Source of the DNA: Heterobilharzia americana
Lineage: Eukaryota > Platyhelminthes > Trematoda > Strigeidida > Schistosomatidae
Length of the DNA: 64,000 nt
Direction of reading: 5' to 3'
Assembly: GCA_944470555.2 (NCBI GenBank)
Contig: OX104130.1
Coordinates: 2,728,001-2,792,000 of the forward strand
This document shows, piece after piece, positions 12,453-24,789 of this stretch; position 1 is the first letter of the stretch; each line of letters starts with the position of its first letter. The translations under genes were made by a program, and so were the position numbers. The notes beneath the pieces were generated by a model. That model made no database searches. It was not told the origin of the DNA and saw only the letters and a program-made list of their open reading frames with translations.

Positions 12453-12739
12453 TTCCAATTTTTTTCACTTCCACTAGATTTCTGGGAGGACAGTGCTGAG
12501 TAAATACAGTATCACAATGTTCTACAGAACATTAAATACATTCCAGAACACCTTAGTTATTTAAAGGACGAGATCCTTTTAGATTCATAATCTAATTGTG
12601 TTTGTAAAATAAAACGCTCAGCTGTGATGCAATCAATATATATAGGGTAAACTTCTCGTGAAACCGAAATTAGGAAAATGAACACCAAAGAGCCTCCACT
12701 CGACCCCCTGAAGAATTCAGTGGGACTGAAAATCTTGAA
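12453..12739. other. Spacer of the inverted repeat
   Basis: About 287 bases between the two arms. I see no open frame of note and no recognised family. Confidence 0.8.
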
Positions 12740-13253
12740 AACACATCAGTCATAGCTCTACATGCGACAATTTCAGGTCACAGAGTCGAATCACTAACAG
12801 TATCGAAATTATTCAGAAAGACTTCAGAAACCATAACGAATGTCTCATAGCAGAATATCTTCACATTAAGTGAAATCATAACTGTCTAAATAATTTCACC
12901 TAGTCTCAACCCACCCCAACCCCCACATACTGACATAACTACAATACATACGATAAGAACAATCAACACACATGTGTACATACAAATCTCAATCTGTGAT
13001 TCATACACTCTTCACACACACACACACACACACAACAAGTGGATATCATCTTTATTCTACAATTCTGATGATGCAGAATTATTTGTGCAGAAGAATACTT
13101 ATCAAGTTATCATATATGAGCTCACGGGATAATGTAAATTGTGGTTTACTATAACTTTGATAAAGATGTTAGCAACACTAAGTAGCGAAATAGCCATTTG
13201 AAACAAATTAATTTTGTTTTACATTCACTTTAAGAAATACAAATGCCAAAATA
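12740..13253 (-). repeat. Right arm of a 514-bp near-perfect inverted repeat
   Basis: Reverse complement of 11939-12452. The matching sequence ends abruptly at both boundaries. A short direct repeat, AAAGCATCTTCG, lies outside both arms at about 11851 and 13258. Confidence 0.93.
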
Positions 13254-13259
13254 ATGAAA

Positions 13260-14345
13260 AGCATCTTCGATTTAATTTTCTACCGAATTTTGGGTGAAAA
13301 TAAGTTTCTACAATGTTACGTGATCTCTAAATACAAAGTTACATCGTTTTTGCAATCAGTTTACTAGGCGATTTACTCAGACATCGAAAGGTTAATAAAT
13401 TGTTTGAGTCAATTTTATACAGTACTTCACAGCATATTAATACAAGACTCAATTTACTACGCATGTAAATAAACCACAAGAAAGGTTGAGAGAGTGTTTG
13501 GAGAGTGTTTTCGAAATCAGCTCCATCTGAAGAGACTTGAGAAACTAGGCAATATCATCAATCCATACACATCGGTTGTGGTTCTTTATCTGGTACAGGA
13601 AACCGCATACACTTTTTAGGTTACATCATTATTATTTCTAGTTTACAAGAAACCTGGTTACAACTATGCATCTATCCAAGTTGCTATACTTCACGTCAGT
13701 TTACTTCAAAAGATGAACCGATAAGGAGACATATACCAAGAAAACTTTCTACATTTTCAAGAGGTTAAGAAGTGCTAGCATCTGTTTCATTTCAACCGAT
13801 TTTTAGCCATGAAGTCTGATGGAATCACTTGTTGAAATCGTTATACTGACAGACTCCAATCAGAAAGTGGAATCTTTAATGTACGATTCGGGCCACCAGT
13901 AAATGAATTCATGTTATTGTCTTATTTCGACCATGCTCAACCTATTTAAACTCGAATTCTACTCCAGTGAACATTGAGCATTAGCCCATTTTGTGTAACA
14001 CGTTTTACATACCATAGGCAATGAATTTATAGCCGATTTGTTTAAACCTTGGGCTACCGAGAAAATCCCACCGAATATATTACATCCAATTCCTTCCTTT
14101 CAATTTATTTTAATTATTTAAATGTCACTTAAACGCAGCTAACAACAAAACAAAGAAAAAAAAACGATACGCAGGTAAGAGATGGGCTTGTAAAAACATA
14201 GAAACATAGTTCATTATTATTCTTTGGATAACTATGTCGAATTGCAGATATTGGCACTGGCTCAATCAACTATCACCACCAAAATGATACTGGATTTTCG
14301 ATTCATTCACTAGTCCAAGTCAAAAGCTAATGTAATTCTCTGTAC
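13260..14345. other. Intronic stretch without recognised features
   Basis: AT-rich DNA with no recognised repeat or coding motif. Confidence 0.4.
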
Positions 14346-14349
14346 CTAT

Positions 14350-14463
14350 TTTACACTAGATGATGATTAAAGGTGAAATGAAAATTTGGACCGTGACTGG
14401 ATTCGAACCAGTGACCACTGGGCTTCCGGCCCGATGCCCTACCAGTTGAGCTGTGAGGTCCGC
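14350..14463 (-). repeat. SINE-like family D copy with well-kept tRNA-derived head
   Basis: The minus strand reads GGACCTCACAGCTCAACTGG (A-box region), then CACTGGTTCGAATCCAGTCA (perfect B box) and ends with GGTCC, which can pair with the 5' GGACC. It then continues into AAATTTTCATTTCACCTTTA, the family D tail. The anticodon loop lacks the expected T33 and the stem is imperfect, so this is a tRNA-derived repeat rather than a tRNA gene. Confidence 0.7.
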
Positions 14464-14610
14464 GATTACTGTCATTATTAATATTATACAAATGTAAGGA
14501 TTACTGCGCTTGGGAGTATTCTGCAGGGAATGAATTTGTTGAAGTACAACATGCTGAGAATTCCATACTGTACCATACGTGTTGTTTGTAATAAACAAAT
14601 TATTATTATT
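14464..14610 (+). mobile_element. 3' end fragment resembling the CR1-like element
   Basis: CTGAGAATTCCATACTGTACCA, then TTGTTTGTAATAAAC and AATTATTATTATT, closely like the 3' end of the retrotransposon at 19.32-19.38 kb. Only the 3' end is present. Confidence 0.5.
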
Positions 14611-15850
14611 CATAATTCACCAACAATACACCAGTATGAACTTGTTCTTAATCAAGTACGATGCATGTCTTGCTCACCCTTTTAACAAAATAACAAACTG
14701 GCATGTTCATACTTTATGATAAGAGGCAAACAGAAATGTTACACGTATTTTTGTATTAATATGACAGGCTGAAGAAATGAACGTCAAACAGAAAACGGAA
14801 TCTTCCTGCAGTTGTTTTTCATTATTTATCAATGTAATACTTTTCCGAATCCAATGAAATGTTTATATATTTACTGTGGTGAAACAGTTTACCCAACCCT
14901 TTTAGGCCATGTTTTCCAGATTTGCTGGCACCATTATTGTAGAAGATTGTAGAAGACTCAGGACATCTAAGGGTATTACAGACCTGTTATTGCTCAATTT
15001 CATGTGACTTAAGTGTGCCACTTGTCCCTCTAAGCAGTAAAAACTGGTACCGTACCCACCGGCAAATGACCCCACCACTCCATAAAGAAGCAATAGAAGC
15101 TGCACCCTGAACGAGCATAGAGGACCACTCTACTATTTAGTTGGTTAAAACCTCGTTCGATATCGGAATTAACCATACAAATTGCTCCACCAACTAAGAT
15201 GATAGAGAGGTTAATACTATGAACGCACCATTTGTTTGCAGGGAGTTATATTACGGACAAACTTAGGAAATCTTGATATCTTCACTTAGAAAACCTTTGA
15301 ATTCGGTCACAGTAAACCGGTTTATCATCAAGAAGGAAAATGGAAGTCATAAGTAGGTTAGTTATACAGGGAGTGATGTAACACTGATTTTGTAATCATC
15401 GCAGGCAGAAAATTTACAAGAATGACGTTCACACGAAACTCTTCATATACCATCTTAGAAGTGGAAACCGGATATGAAGGTAGACATCTGCTAGGTGTAC
15501 TGACCTGTGACTCAATCATTGAAAGCTTAAACAAGTATAATTTATCTTCAAACTAGTGTAGTGAAAGCTACTTATAAGAATGCATATAAGTAGTTTGTAT
15601 GACAACGTCGAAAATGGAGGCAAACTGACCAACAAAGGACCAGACAAAAGGAATGTATAGTATTGGATCGAAATATAAATAAATCAAAAGAAGATATGAG
15701 CATTAGAACTAGGAACACAGTTGTTATTAATAACAATCCTACTAATAATAATACCAGTGATAGTGATGGTGACAGGATGGATACAAAATTCACAACATCT
15801 GCTGTTTAACCATACAAAGAAGACACTTCACAAGATTTATGAAGAATTTT
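14610..15850. other. Intronic stretch without recognised features
   Basis: No recognised coding or repeat motif. Short open frames on the minus strand at 14902-15105 and 15572-15793 look incidental. Confidence 0.4.
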
Positions 15851-16475
15851 GAATAACATTGCTAATAGATTAGCATTTAAACAGACTGATTAAAGAAGAA
15901 ACAAGCTTTGTAGAATGAATGGTCCTGCTGATCTGGTTGAACAAGATGATTTCGTCTTCCAAATTCCTTGTATTGATTGTTAGGTCAAATACACAGGTCA
16001 AAGTACTTGACCGGAGTCGATTAGAGTAACATAGCACAAAGGTTTAACTAAATCAAGGTTGATGGATCCTAGGAAGATAAGGAGTGTAGAGGAAATTTCA
16101 GTCATAGCTATACAGGATTGGAAAGAATGACAGTCCTAACGACCAACTTAGTTCGCCAACAAGAGATCAATAAACCAACCTCTTTTCATCTTATCATTGC
16201 TACATACACGTGGTAGGCATGATTCAGTACCTGTTCCAGATACATGCAAAATCCTACTACTTTTACCTTAAAGAAGATGAGATGTCTCGAAATTGTGGCG
16301 TTATCTTGATTGATATGACTATGAACCATAAATTATACCCGAACTGTTGCTTAGCAAATAACAGTGTTCGTTCACTGTGTGATAACACATCTAATAAAGA
16401 TACTAAAATGGAATTACAATCTACCATAGTATCTAAGTCCTATTTCGATATTAAGTTTATTTTTATAAAATAACT
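15850..16475 (+). mobile_element. Penelope-like element, degraded GIY-YIG 3' region
   Basis: Around 15950-16030 the plus strand reads FQIPCIDC, stop, VKYTGQ, the core of the GIY-YIG-type endonuclease of Penelope-like elements (IPCxDCxxxYVGQT in better copies). It is followed near 16220 by DNA encoding SVPVPD-like sequence also found at 35.1 kb. Several stops and frameshifts; a dead fragment. Confidence 0.6.
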
Positions 16476-16479
16476 ACCT

Positions 16480-17690
16480 TCTCAGCCAAAGAAACCTAAT
16501 TAGTTATTTTGGCGGTTACTAGTTTGGCCTTTAGAGTTACCAAGCCTCTGTTGTTATTTAAATGTCGCTCTATTCACCTGGAGTTTTCCACGCCTATGAG
16601 TGACCAACTAAACTTAAGAGGAGTTACTTGTAATTCTCTGTAGATCTTTTTCTCCCCTCGCATTGTGCAACACGAGACAAACGTTAACGTCTGTCCACCC
16701 TTGTATCCTCCACCATCACAGTCCCATACAAAAACAAGTGAATTGCATGACTACAACGCATAATAATTCATGCAAATAAAATAAGTAGCCTCACACATAA
16801 AAATTAAGATAATGCAAAATAACCGATTTCATCCAACAAGCAACCGCTTTGTGAACATAAGTCGTGTGAAATTCGGTGAGTAATGAATAAACAGCTTGTA
16901 ATCTAAGCTGTATAATAATAATGTGAAAGAAATCTTAAGCCAACGGCCCTTTGCAATCAATAAAACGAAACAGTAAAGAGTGCTTGCCTGAGATTCCTAT
17001 TTTCATGATAAGTTTAAATCTAAAAACCCTTGGGATGGAATGACGTAGACCCATTCTATGATTTCAGTCGTCCATATCAGCTGTTTACAGCTGATCCTAT
17101 TAACGGTAACAAACTTCAATAAAATACTGACGTAATTTAGTTCAAAAAGATTAGTCAAGACAGGAAAGTGATATAATGGAGTAAGGAAGCTGTCCGAATT
17201 GAAATTCAGGTTGAAATGTCATGTCATAAATATATGCACTTATCATTAGAACCACAGATTACGTAAGTCGACGAGTAGATAAGTTGGTAGTAATTGGAAA
17301 ACAAAATGTAACAGATAAAAAGTGGAATTCAGTGGGAACAGGAAATCTAATGACAAGATAACAATATATAATCAAGTAAGTGGAAGGTTGAGCACATGTT
17401 CCAACATCAAGCAATAAAATTGTAGCAAAAAATCAGATTTCCTTTTCTATAATCCTATTTGAAATGTCCATAAGAAGTAATGAGTTCGTGTTAGTGTCTT
17501 CTAGCAAATTTTTTAGTCATATCTACAGTACACTTGTCACATCACTCTTATTAATAATTTTAATAATAATCGATATAATTTACTGGGCTTATGGGGATTG
17601 AACTAGTGCTCATTGGTGACTAGCTTTGAGAGGTGATTCATAAAGTTACAAGGAGAAGTTGTGACCAGTGGGACAAGTCTGGTGGCCGTG
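16480..17690. other. Intronic stretch without recognised features
   Basis: AT-rich, no recognised motif. Confidence 0.4.
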
Positions 17691-17945
17691 AGGACAAACA
17701 CTCAACTATAACATGAGTAATGGTCGGGCTATATCGTGAACTGACAGGAGTTGGAAATATGGACCACTGGATCCCGACTCAGTGACTCAATGTTAGTGAG
17801 CTGACCACGGAACGTGAATGTTGTGGGTTCACACTACTGAAGAGTCCCGTAGTAGGGCGAGACAGCTTCTGTGCAGTGCTCCTATGTTTTCAGTGTACCT
17901 CCAGCTGATATCAGTCCACGGTGAATGTCGACCTGAAAAGTCAAT
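17690..17945 (+). repeat. SINE-like family A copy
   Basis: A degraded head near 17760-17830 with TTGTGGGTTCACACTACTGA, then GTCCCGTAGTAGGGCGAGAC, TGCAGTGCTCCTATG and TGATATCAGTCCACGGTGAA, the family A order. Confidence 0.65.
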
Positions 17946-18369
17946 TTATTCTAAAGAACATGTGTGTTACACTATAGAATTTCCAGTAGAGAATATTTTC
18001 ACAAATACGCTCCCCGTAGAATATTTTTAAAAAGAATAATTCTGGCATTTCAATAGTGGTAATAAGAACCATAGTAAAGGCACTAATGGAAATGGGTAGC
18101 TGGTAGTACATTAGCGTCTGGTCTGGACTTGATGATGAATACAAAATCGAATGTACAAAAATCTGAAATTCAATATAGGTATCGCAGGAATAAAAAATAT
18201 CCTATTCTCACATCATGAAGTTGATGTGTGTGAAGCCAGTTTACAGGCATCACCACATTAATATTTGTTGGAGGATTTAGAAGATTTTAGGGGTCCTGAA
18301 TGGTACAATTACAGAAGGGGGGTCTACTAGATATGAAACGAACAAGAAAATATCATAGTTTAAAGATCC

Positions 18370-19380
18370 GCATAGATTATTTTGCACGATTTGCCTTATT
18401 CTGTTGAAGCTAATTTTATCAAGTATGCTGACGACCTGACGATTTCTATTCCATTGAACTCTTCTTTGGATTGCTCGAAATTAAATGAATTCTTGTCTGA
18501 AGTTTGCAAATAGTCTCAAACTAAACCCCTGTGAATGTCAGACCATTAATTTTAGCCTCAGGCGTAAACAAGACTTATGTGAGCTACTTAAATCTCATGA
18601 CGCCTGCTGCATCAATGGTATTTCTGCAGAAAGTAAATCGAGTGTGAACTATCTTGGGTTGAGCTTTACTTCTGAACTTTGTTGGTCGTCCCATATTTTA
18701 TTGACTTGTAAAAAGTCTTTCGTTTAACCTATAACGTAAAGAAATTGAGGCTTTCTGGTATAACTCAACTGCTTCTTTTACAATTTATTAATTCCTGCAT
18801 TTTACCTATTCTTCTATATTGTTCCCCATTTATCTTTCCTGGTCTTCTTAAAAAGGACTATGTTATGTTGCGTAGGGCTTTGAAGGCCGTTAGCAGGGTG
18901 GGTGGTGTGTCTCTGGCTCAATTGATTAACACTGTAGTTGATTGACATATAAATTCCTGCAAGCTACTAGCTACAGAAATTTTAACTGACAGTGAGTATC
19001 CACTTCATTTACAGCTCTCTCTCTATGTATCTACTCGGGAGAACAAGGAGAAACTGCATAAGACTGTATGCTCGTACAGCTAAGTATAAGAATTCGACTT
19101 TACCTTGCACGTATATTTTGTGAGGAAAAAAGTGTTAGAACAGAAATCACACATCAACTCTGTAACTGTTAAAAATCTCATTTCAATAATTTAACTTACA
19201 ATGTAAAATTTTCTCGTTTTTAATATTCTTCACATTAATTTTTATAATAAAACAATTCGAAAGGCTGCAAAGGAGTATGTATATACAGATATATTTTGTT
19301 ATTATTACAATATAGATTACTCTGAGAATTCCAAATTGTACCACAAATTGTTTGGAATAAAGTGAATTATTATTATTAGA
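18370..19380 (+). mobile_element. CR1-like non-LTR retrotransposon, 5'-truncated, frameshifted
   Basis: Near 18417-18450 the translation gives FIKYADDLTISI, the catalytic YADD box of reverse transcriptase. The frame breaks near 18485 and resumes as NSLKLNPCECQTINFSLRR, then INGISAESKSSVNYLGLSFT, KKLRLSGITQLLLLQFINS, ILPILLYCSPFIFPGLLKKDY and VGGVSLAQLINTVV. A diverged C-terminus continues to about 19110 (YARTA-KYKNSTLPCTYIL). The 3' end has AATAAAGTGAATTATTATTATT. This order fits CR1-type elements such as SR1 of schistosomes; the clade call is from memory of family patterns. Several stops and shifts show that it is inactive. Confidence 0.78.
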
Positions 19381-19774
19381 TTATTCAGAACAAGAATAAT
19401 TTGAGCGAACAATTGTTTTCAATAACTTCTTCTTCAGACTCCCTTGCAATCTCCCTTAAGGTGAATGACTTCCCATCATATGCATAGCCAAAGCCATAGA
19501 CCCAAGAAAACAGGACCTATGTGTTCAAAAGAAATATGTACATCCATTTTGTTTACCTTGGCCGACAACATAGTCGACACTTCTTTATGAACTTTCCTAC
19601 GACAAATTTCACATTTTAACCTCCTATCCCTTTCTTGTTTACTTTCATTACTTTGATCAACATTCATTTTCTTATGTTATTAGTTTTACCCTTTTTCTTT
19701 ATTCATACTACAACCTGTAGTCATTTTCAACCGTGACGCAATACTTCACATTTGTTATTCTCATGTGAGTAACG

Positions 19775-20041
19775 GCCTTGGAACATATTCCAAAGTGGCT
19801 TCAGAACCGAATTAAATCGCCTGAACCCATAAACGTTGGTAACAGACGTTCAAGTTCTTCGATCGCCAAACAAATCGTTGAGATAGGTCACAGGACTGAT
19901 GTGGCTACTTCCGATAGACCTATTTACAAAGCGTGTTGGGGATGGATCCTTAAATTTGTTGAGGCCTTAGCTATTATAAAGTTGAAACTACCTTTATGTG
20001 TTCATAAACAATTTGCTGTCATATTAAATCTTCCTTGGTAA
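19775..20041 (+). mobile_element. C-terminal end of a GIY-YIG-bearing retroelement
   Basis: Open frame ending SSIAKQIVEIGHRTDVATSD, PIYKACWGWILKFVEALAI and LCVHKQFAVILNLPW. The pattern (SxIAxH...TGH...ILKFxEALAIxxLxPxLCxQKQ) is what I associate with the tail of the nuclease region in some Penelope-like or related elements. No catalytic core is present. An alternative is the C-terminus of an unrelated retroelement ORF. Confidence 0.45.
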
Positions 20042-20394
20042 ATTCAACTATGAAAACGAAGTTCGATGTACTAGTATTATTTTCGCTCTTTTGATTTTCA
20101 TTGTTATTCGACCATCCTACTTGACCTCTTTTCATCTTCTCATTCCTTATCTTAATGAATTTTCATATAAATACCCATGACAAGTATGCGTGTGATGAGA
20201 TAGTTCGAAATGTGTTGTGCAAATACACTACACGGTTCAGACAATTTATGCCCTCTTAGTGTTTTGTCGAAGTTTATACAGGGAACTGATTGTTTTAAAT
20301 TCTCTATTTAGTTATAGTATTCACATGATCTTCATCCCATCTGAGTATAACTCATCACTACATAATTATTATTTGACCCTTTGTAAACAAACAT

Positions 20395-20520
20395 ACATCC
20401 ATCAATGGACGAAACAGCTGTCCAGTGCTTCCAGGTTTCCTTTGTTTCTCCAACTCACGTCAGCCTACGATGAATAACAGCTTAAAATATTTCCAAATCC
20501 CCACAACTCCCTCAAAATTC
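20395..20520 (+). repeat. SINE-like family A tail
   Basis: GGACGAAACAGCTGTCCAGT followed by CCAACTCACGTCAGCCTACG and CCCCACAACTCCCTCAAAAT, like the end of the copy at 55.93-56.04 kb. The head is missing. Confidence 0.7.
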
Positions 20521-21430
20521 AGTATATAAATGAATCATCATTTGTAGATTTTATCTCCACATTTCGTAACTGTACTGTCAATATTGATTTCATTGCACAA
20601 CTAACACACTAGACTGATAACAGTTCACCATTCGCCACTAATAACACTGACTATTTCAATATAGTAAAATTGTACATCATGCCTTATTTCGGCTATTGTA
20701 TCTCATTTATTCTCATGGATTTATATCTGTAGAGCCCAAAGAAGAAGTTATTGAAAACAATTGTTTGCTCAAATTATGCTTGTTCTGAGGAAAATATTAC
20801 TTTTCAGTTTCTATACAGAGTGTTAAAGTTTAGGTCGTTTTCAGTCATATTTTGTTTCACCATAAGTGGTAGCACTAATGTTGCGCAAAATTCTAAGTTT
20901 GCGTTACAATCAGTCAACATGTTTGACTCGTCTTCATAGTGTCACTCTACGCCAAATAAAAGTCTATTTTAACATAAATTCTTATGCTTATAACTTCAGA
21001 TACCGAAAACACCCACAATGAGGATTTAAGGAATCAGCAAGTTTCCATATTATCATGTAATCCAAGTTAATATTTATGTCCAAGGATTTCCCTCTATTCA
21101 AGCTTTACCGTTCACAGCAATATAGATTTACGCCATTAGAATTAGATGTTGTGGTGAAAAGGAATATACATTTGAAGGACTACAGACCAATGGCAATAGT
21201 ATGCAGCATTATCAAGGAGGTACATTCACTACTAGGTGAATCACTATAGAGGTCCGCTGCATGCACCGTTAAGAATATGGATTCAGTCAGTGAACTGATC
21301 TCTTAGATCTAAATGTTTGTAGTTTGCTGAATTTCTGAACATTTACATGTCCATTTTCATTCATCGTAATTTTTTTCTTTGTTTCATTCTTAAGGTAATT
21401 GAATTTAGGGGTTTTGGGGGATTTAGAGAT
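20520..21430. other. Intronic stretch without recognised features
   Basis: AT-rich, no recognised repeat or coding motif. Confidence 0.4.
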
Positions 21431-21435
21431 TTTTC

Positions 21436-21640
21436 AAGTTGGTATTCATCATGGACTAACATCATTTGGGAGAATAATGGAAGCTTGGGAGTGCTGGACA
21501 GCTGTTTCGTCCTAGTACAGGACTCCTCCACAGTGCGCACCTACGACCCTGCTAGGGTTGAACCTGTGACCTTTAGGTTCTATGGCCAGCATGTTACCAT
21601 TGAGCCACTTGAGTTAGTTACGAAAACATTTTTGACAGGA
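21436..21640 (-). repeat. SINE-like family A copy, fairly complete
   Basis: Reversed tail TTGGTATTCATCATGGACTA, then GCTGGACAGCTGTTTCGTCC, GTGCGCACCTACGACCCTGC and a head ending GGCCAGCATGTTACCATTGA. The long open frame over it on the plus strand is antisense to the repeat. Confidence 0.75.
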
Positions 21641-21849
21641 GGGAGAGCAGATGATAAGATCAGAAGTCATATTAACAAGATTAAAACAAACAGAAAGAGG
21701 AGAATTTGGTTGAATATATTTGGTGGAAGTTTTTGTAGCCCAAGGTAAACAGGCCATTGTATGTGTTTGGTGTTGGTTCTATGAAAAAAGATTCAGTAAC
21801 CAATAATTATAGTAACATGAATTATGTTATCGCACTAAGAACGGAAATC

Positions 21850-22075
21850 CCTAACTTCGTGTAGGATTCTCAACAAGTTTGCAATTAAAGTGGTATTCAA
21901 ACCCACAAACTTACAAAGAGATAAACTTTGTCGGCAGGATGATCCTATTCACCCGGTCACGAAACAAAATAAATGAACGTATCAAATTTCATGTAATGAC
22001 TGCGAGGTCAAATGTGTAGACCAGACCAAGCAGCCGATCGGAATCAGTTACTTTGTGTTCCAGTGTGAAGACAAA
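21850..22075 (+). mobile_element. Penelope-like element 3' fragment
   Basis: Plus-strand translation gives CNDCEVKCVDQTKQPIGIS near 21990-22050, the GIY-YIG-like motif, preceded by VFKPTNLQRDKLCRQ. It is a fragment of the same family as the copy at 22.6-23.25 kb. Confidence 0.65.
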
Positions 22076-22599
22076 TAAAAGAAGCCAGTCAAAATAGTGG
22101 AGTTGTGTTTTGGCGTTGGTTAAATAATGGTTGGAAGATGTGACTTGCATCGCCACTTACATCTGTCTCTCCAATTAGGTCTGCAGTTGTGGATCCATAG
22201 AGTGTTGAGGAATTCCATAATTTACCAAAGATTCAGCTTAGAAATATCAGAAAGTTAATTCTTTTGAATCATTCTGCTAAAAGAATTTGCAATCCAGTCA
22301 GGATTTCGGATTTAGAGTTCCACAAACTCCTATGCTTAGTATCTTACAACTGCTGAATATTCCTACAGAAACTTATAGGTATAGTTTTGTGTTGTTCATC
22401 ATCATTTAGAGTGAGAAATAAACTTGCCCAGTATTTCCAATTTTTGACTTGTTATAATTTGTTCATGTCTGGATCAGGGTCAATCGAAACCGGCATCGGA
22501 AATCAGCTAACATTGTCCAATGTCTCACCTTTTCAATTTCTAGTTGTAGTGGAACTATCATCGAGTAAAAGGAATCTCTAAATCATAGATATAGACAAC

Positions 22600-23245
22600 C
22601 CACTGTTTAGCGCAAGGAATTGAAACACATAAAAGAAGATTACCTAATTAATAAGTATCCTCTACAGTTCATTGAGAAATTCGTAAGAACACATCAGAAA
22701 CGAAATAGTACCAATAATGCTACCAATACCAATAACAGCGACAATATAAGTAGAAAGGAGTTCAAAGCCTCTCTTGTGTTACCATATAAGGAAGGAATAT
22801 CAGACACTTTACGTAGTATTCGCAACTAGGCTGGAATTAGGGTGGCATTTAAACCTACAAACTCAGAGATAAGCTTCCTCAGCTTAAGGATTTGACAGAT
22901 CCAATTCAGTAAAATAATCTGATCTACGAGATCTCATGAAATGACTCTGAAGTCAAGTACATAGATGAAACCAGCCGATCGGAGTCAATCAAGTTGTGGG
23001 AACATCAGAATCTAGCCGAATATAGAATAATAGACCCAATAGGATCAATAATCTAGAAGTAACTCAGCTATCGCAATGCATGCATTAACACAAAACCACA
23101 CAATAGACTGTGTGGTACAAAACAACTGTACTTGAGTTCAATATAATTAGATGGAGAGAGGGAGAGATTGATTACTGAATCTTTGTTCATCCAATCAACA
23201 CCCAACACATGCAATAGGAATGCCGCAACACATGCACCCGATATA
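22600..23245 (+). mobile_element. Penelope-like element, RT C-terminus and GIY-YIG region
   Basis: Starts in YPLQFIEKFVRTHQKRN and ASLVLPYKEGISDTLRSI, then (after a stop) GIRVAFKPTNSEISF and VKYIDETSRSESIKL, with a later WRERLITESLF-like block near 23150. The order, LPYxxGISDxLRxI to AFKPTN to DCEVKYxxxTS, is that of Penelope-like elements. The key GIY-YIG Cys and several frames are lost, so it is dead. Confidence 0.7.
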
Positions 23246-23760
23246 CGGAGAACTTTACAACCAATAAAAACAATCAGTATGAGGTGAGAGAACTATAAAA
23301 ATCAGATAGTGAAAGTTGGATGTTAACTTTAGTTATTGTTTAATTTTAGCAGTAATAATAAGCCATAGTTGTGTGTCGAGGAATACAATTCCTCGTTGTC
23401 GGTCTTATCTAATCACAGCAGTGACCTGGTACTTCCATCCACTTAGGTTCACTTTGATACGTATTCCAGTAACAATTTCCTTACAATCTCGTTTTTCCAG
23501 ACATTTTCTGGTTATGACTTTTCTTTATGTCGATATGATGGATACCGTTTATAAAACACAACAGTAAGTGACCTTATTTTCCAGCTGAGTAAGATTTCCG
23601 TGGACAGAACTGTACGTTTCTGGAAAGGAATTTGCAAAGGAAAATTCTATTCATCACCTACATTATTGATCTGAGGCGCACAACACAAATATATTCTTTC
23701 AGTTGAACTGTTCGAGATTACAGCAATCCTTCAATGTACCGCTGAGCTCAGTTTGTTGAA

Positions 23761-23761
23761 G

Positions 23762-23796
<35 letters not shown>

Positions 23797-23826
23797 ATAT
23801 ATATATTATTATTATTATTATTATTA
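23761..23826. repeat. (AT)n then (ATT)n microsatellite at an RTE 3' end
   Basis: AT dinucleotides interrupted once near 23786 and followed by seven ATT-type triplets that abut the end of the RTE fragment. Confidence 0.9.
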
Positions 23827-24478
23827 GTCCCTTGGGTTCATAATGGAACATAGGGCTTCACTAGCACGCCTCCATTGAACTCTGTTCTCTGAAATCTTTT
23901 CAACCTGGCTCCACCACAGCCCACAAGCTCTCATTTCCTCCTCGCACGATCTCCTCCATGTCACGCTTGGACGTCCAATTCGTCGCTTGCCATCTGGGTT
24001 CCACTCGAGGGCCTGACGCGTGATTACCTCAGTCGGCTTTCTCAGTGTATGCCCAATCCATCTCCACTTCCTTCCACTGCATATTTGTTGGGTGATAGGT
24101 TCTTGGTTGGTTTGTTCCCAGAGCACCTTGTTGCTTATTCTTTCTGGCCATCTGATCTTCAGTAACAAGCGTAGGTGGCAGTTGTTGATGAATGTCTGTA
24201 GTTTATTGGAAATCCCTTTCGTGACGCGCCAAGTCTCTGAGCCATACAGAAGCACTGACTTGACGTTGGTGTTGAAAATCCGGATCTTGCTCCGCATGCT
24301 GAGTGCAGATCTCCACACTGGTTTCAGGCTAATGAAGGCCTGTCTTGCTTTTCCGATTCTGACTGCTTTGACATCCTCGTCTGTGCCTGTGCGCCTGTAG
24401 TTGAAACAGTGCTTCCTAGATAGGTGAAGGAGGTTACTTCCTTCAAGTTTCTCCCATTGATGGTGATTGCAGCATGTT

Positions 24479-24531
<53 letters not shown>

Positions 24532-24545
24532 AAGTTCTTTGACAT
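23820..24545 (-). mobile_element. RTE-type non-LTR retrotransposon, C-terminal fragment
   Basis: The minus strand encodes ITINGRNLKEVTSFTYLGST, then (after a shift) SKIRIFNTNVKSVLLYGSET, a conserved WRVTK, RWPERISNKVLWEQTNQEP, GRKWRWIGHTLRKPTEV, ITRQALEWNPDGKRRIGRP and SVTWRRSCEEEMR. This is the C-terminal region after the reverse transcriptase in RTE elements such as schistosome SR2. The last 164 codons are open. The catalytic region is absent: the copy is 5'-truncated at about 24480 beside an (AT)n tract. The 3' end leads straight into (TAA)n. Confidence 0.85.
24484..24529. repeat. (AT)n microsatellite at the truncated 5' end of the RTE fragment
   Basis: Pure TA tract of about 46 bases immediately outside the RTE similarity. 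Confidence 0.95.
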
Positions 24546-24789
24546 GAAATAAATTCTTAAATATGTTCATTGCAGTTGTCTATGAAAACTCACTTTCATC
24601 CGGCTACCGGAAATTATTTACAAATAACACTATCCGTATTGACATTTTTCCTAGCTGAGTACATTCTCAACTGTCTAGGATTTCATTCCAGGACATTGAT
24701 TCAGCTCAAGTTAGAAAGTGAGATCTCCGACACAAAAGTATCATGAAGTAATGACGAGGAAACCACTTACTGGTCAGAAAGTTACTCAG

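Noticed and set aside
12972..13154. 60-residue open frame in the inverted repeat
   Set aside because: It runs through the (CA)n tract and has no counterpart with coding features in the other arm.
14391..14463. Possible functional tRNA gene (minus strand)
   Set aside because: A good B box and partial acceptor pairing, but no T33, a poor anticodon stem and a family D SINE tail attached.
21347..21748. 133-residue plus-strand open frame
   Set aside because: Most of it is antisense to a family A SINE-like repeat; no protein family motif.
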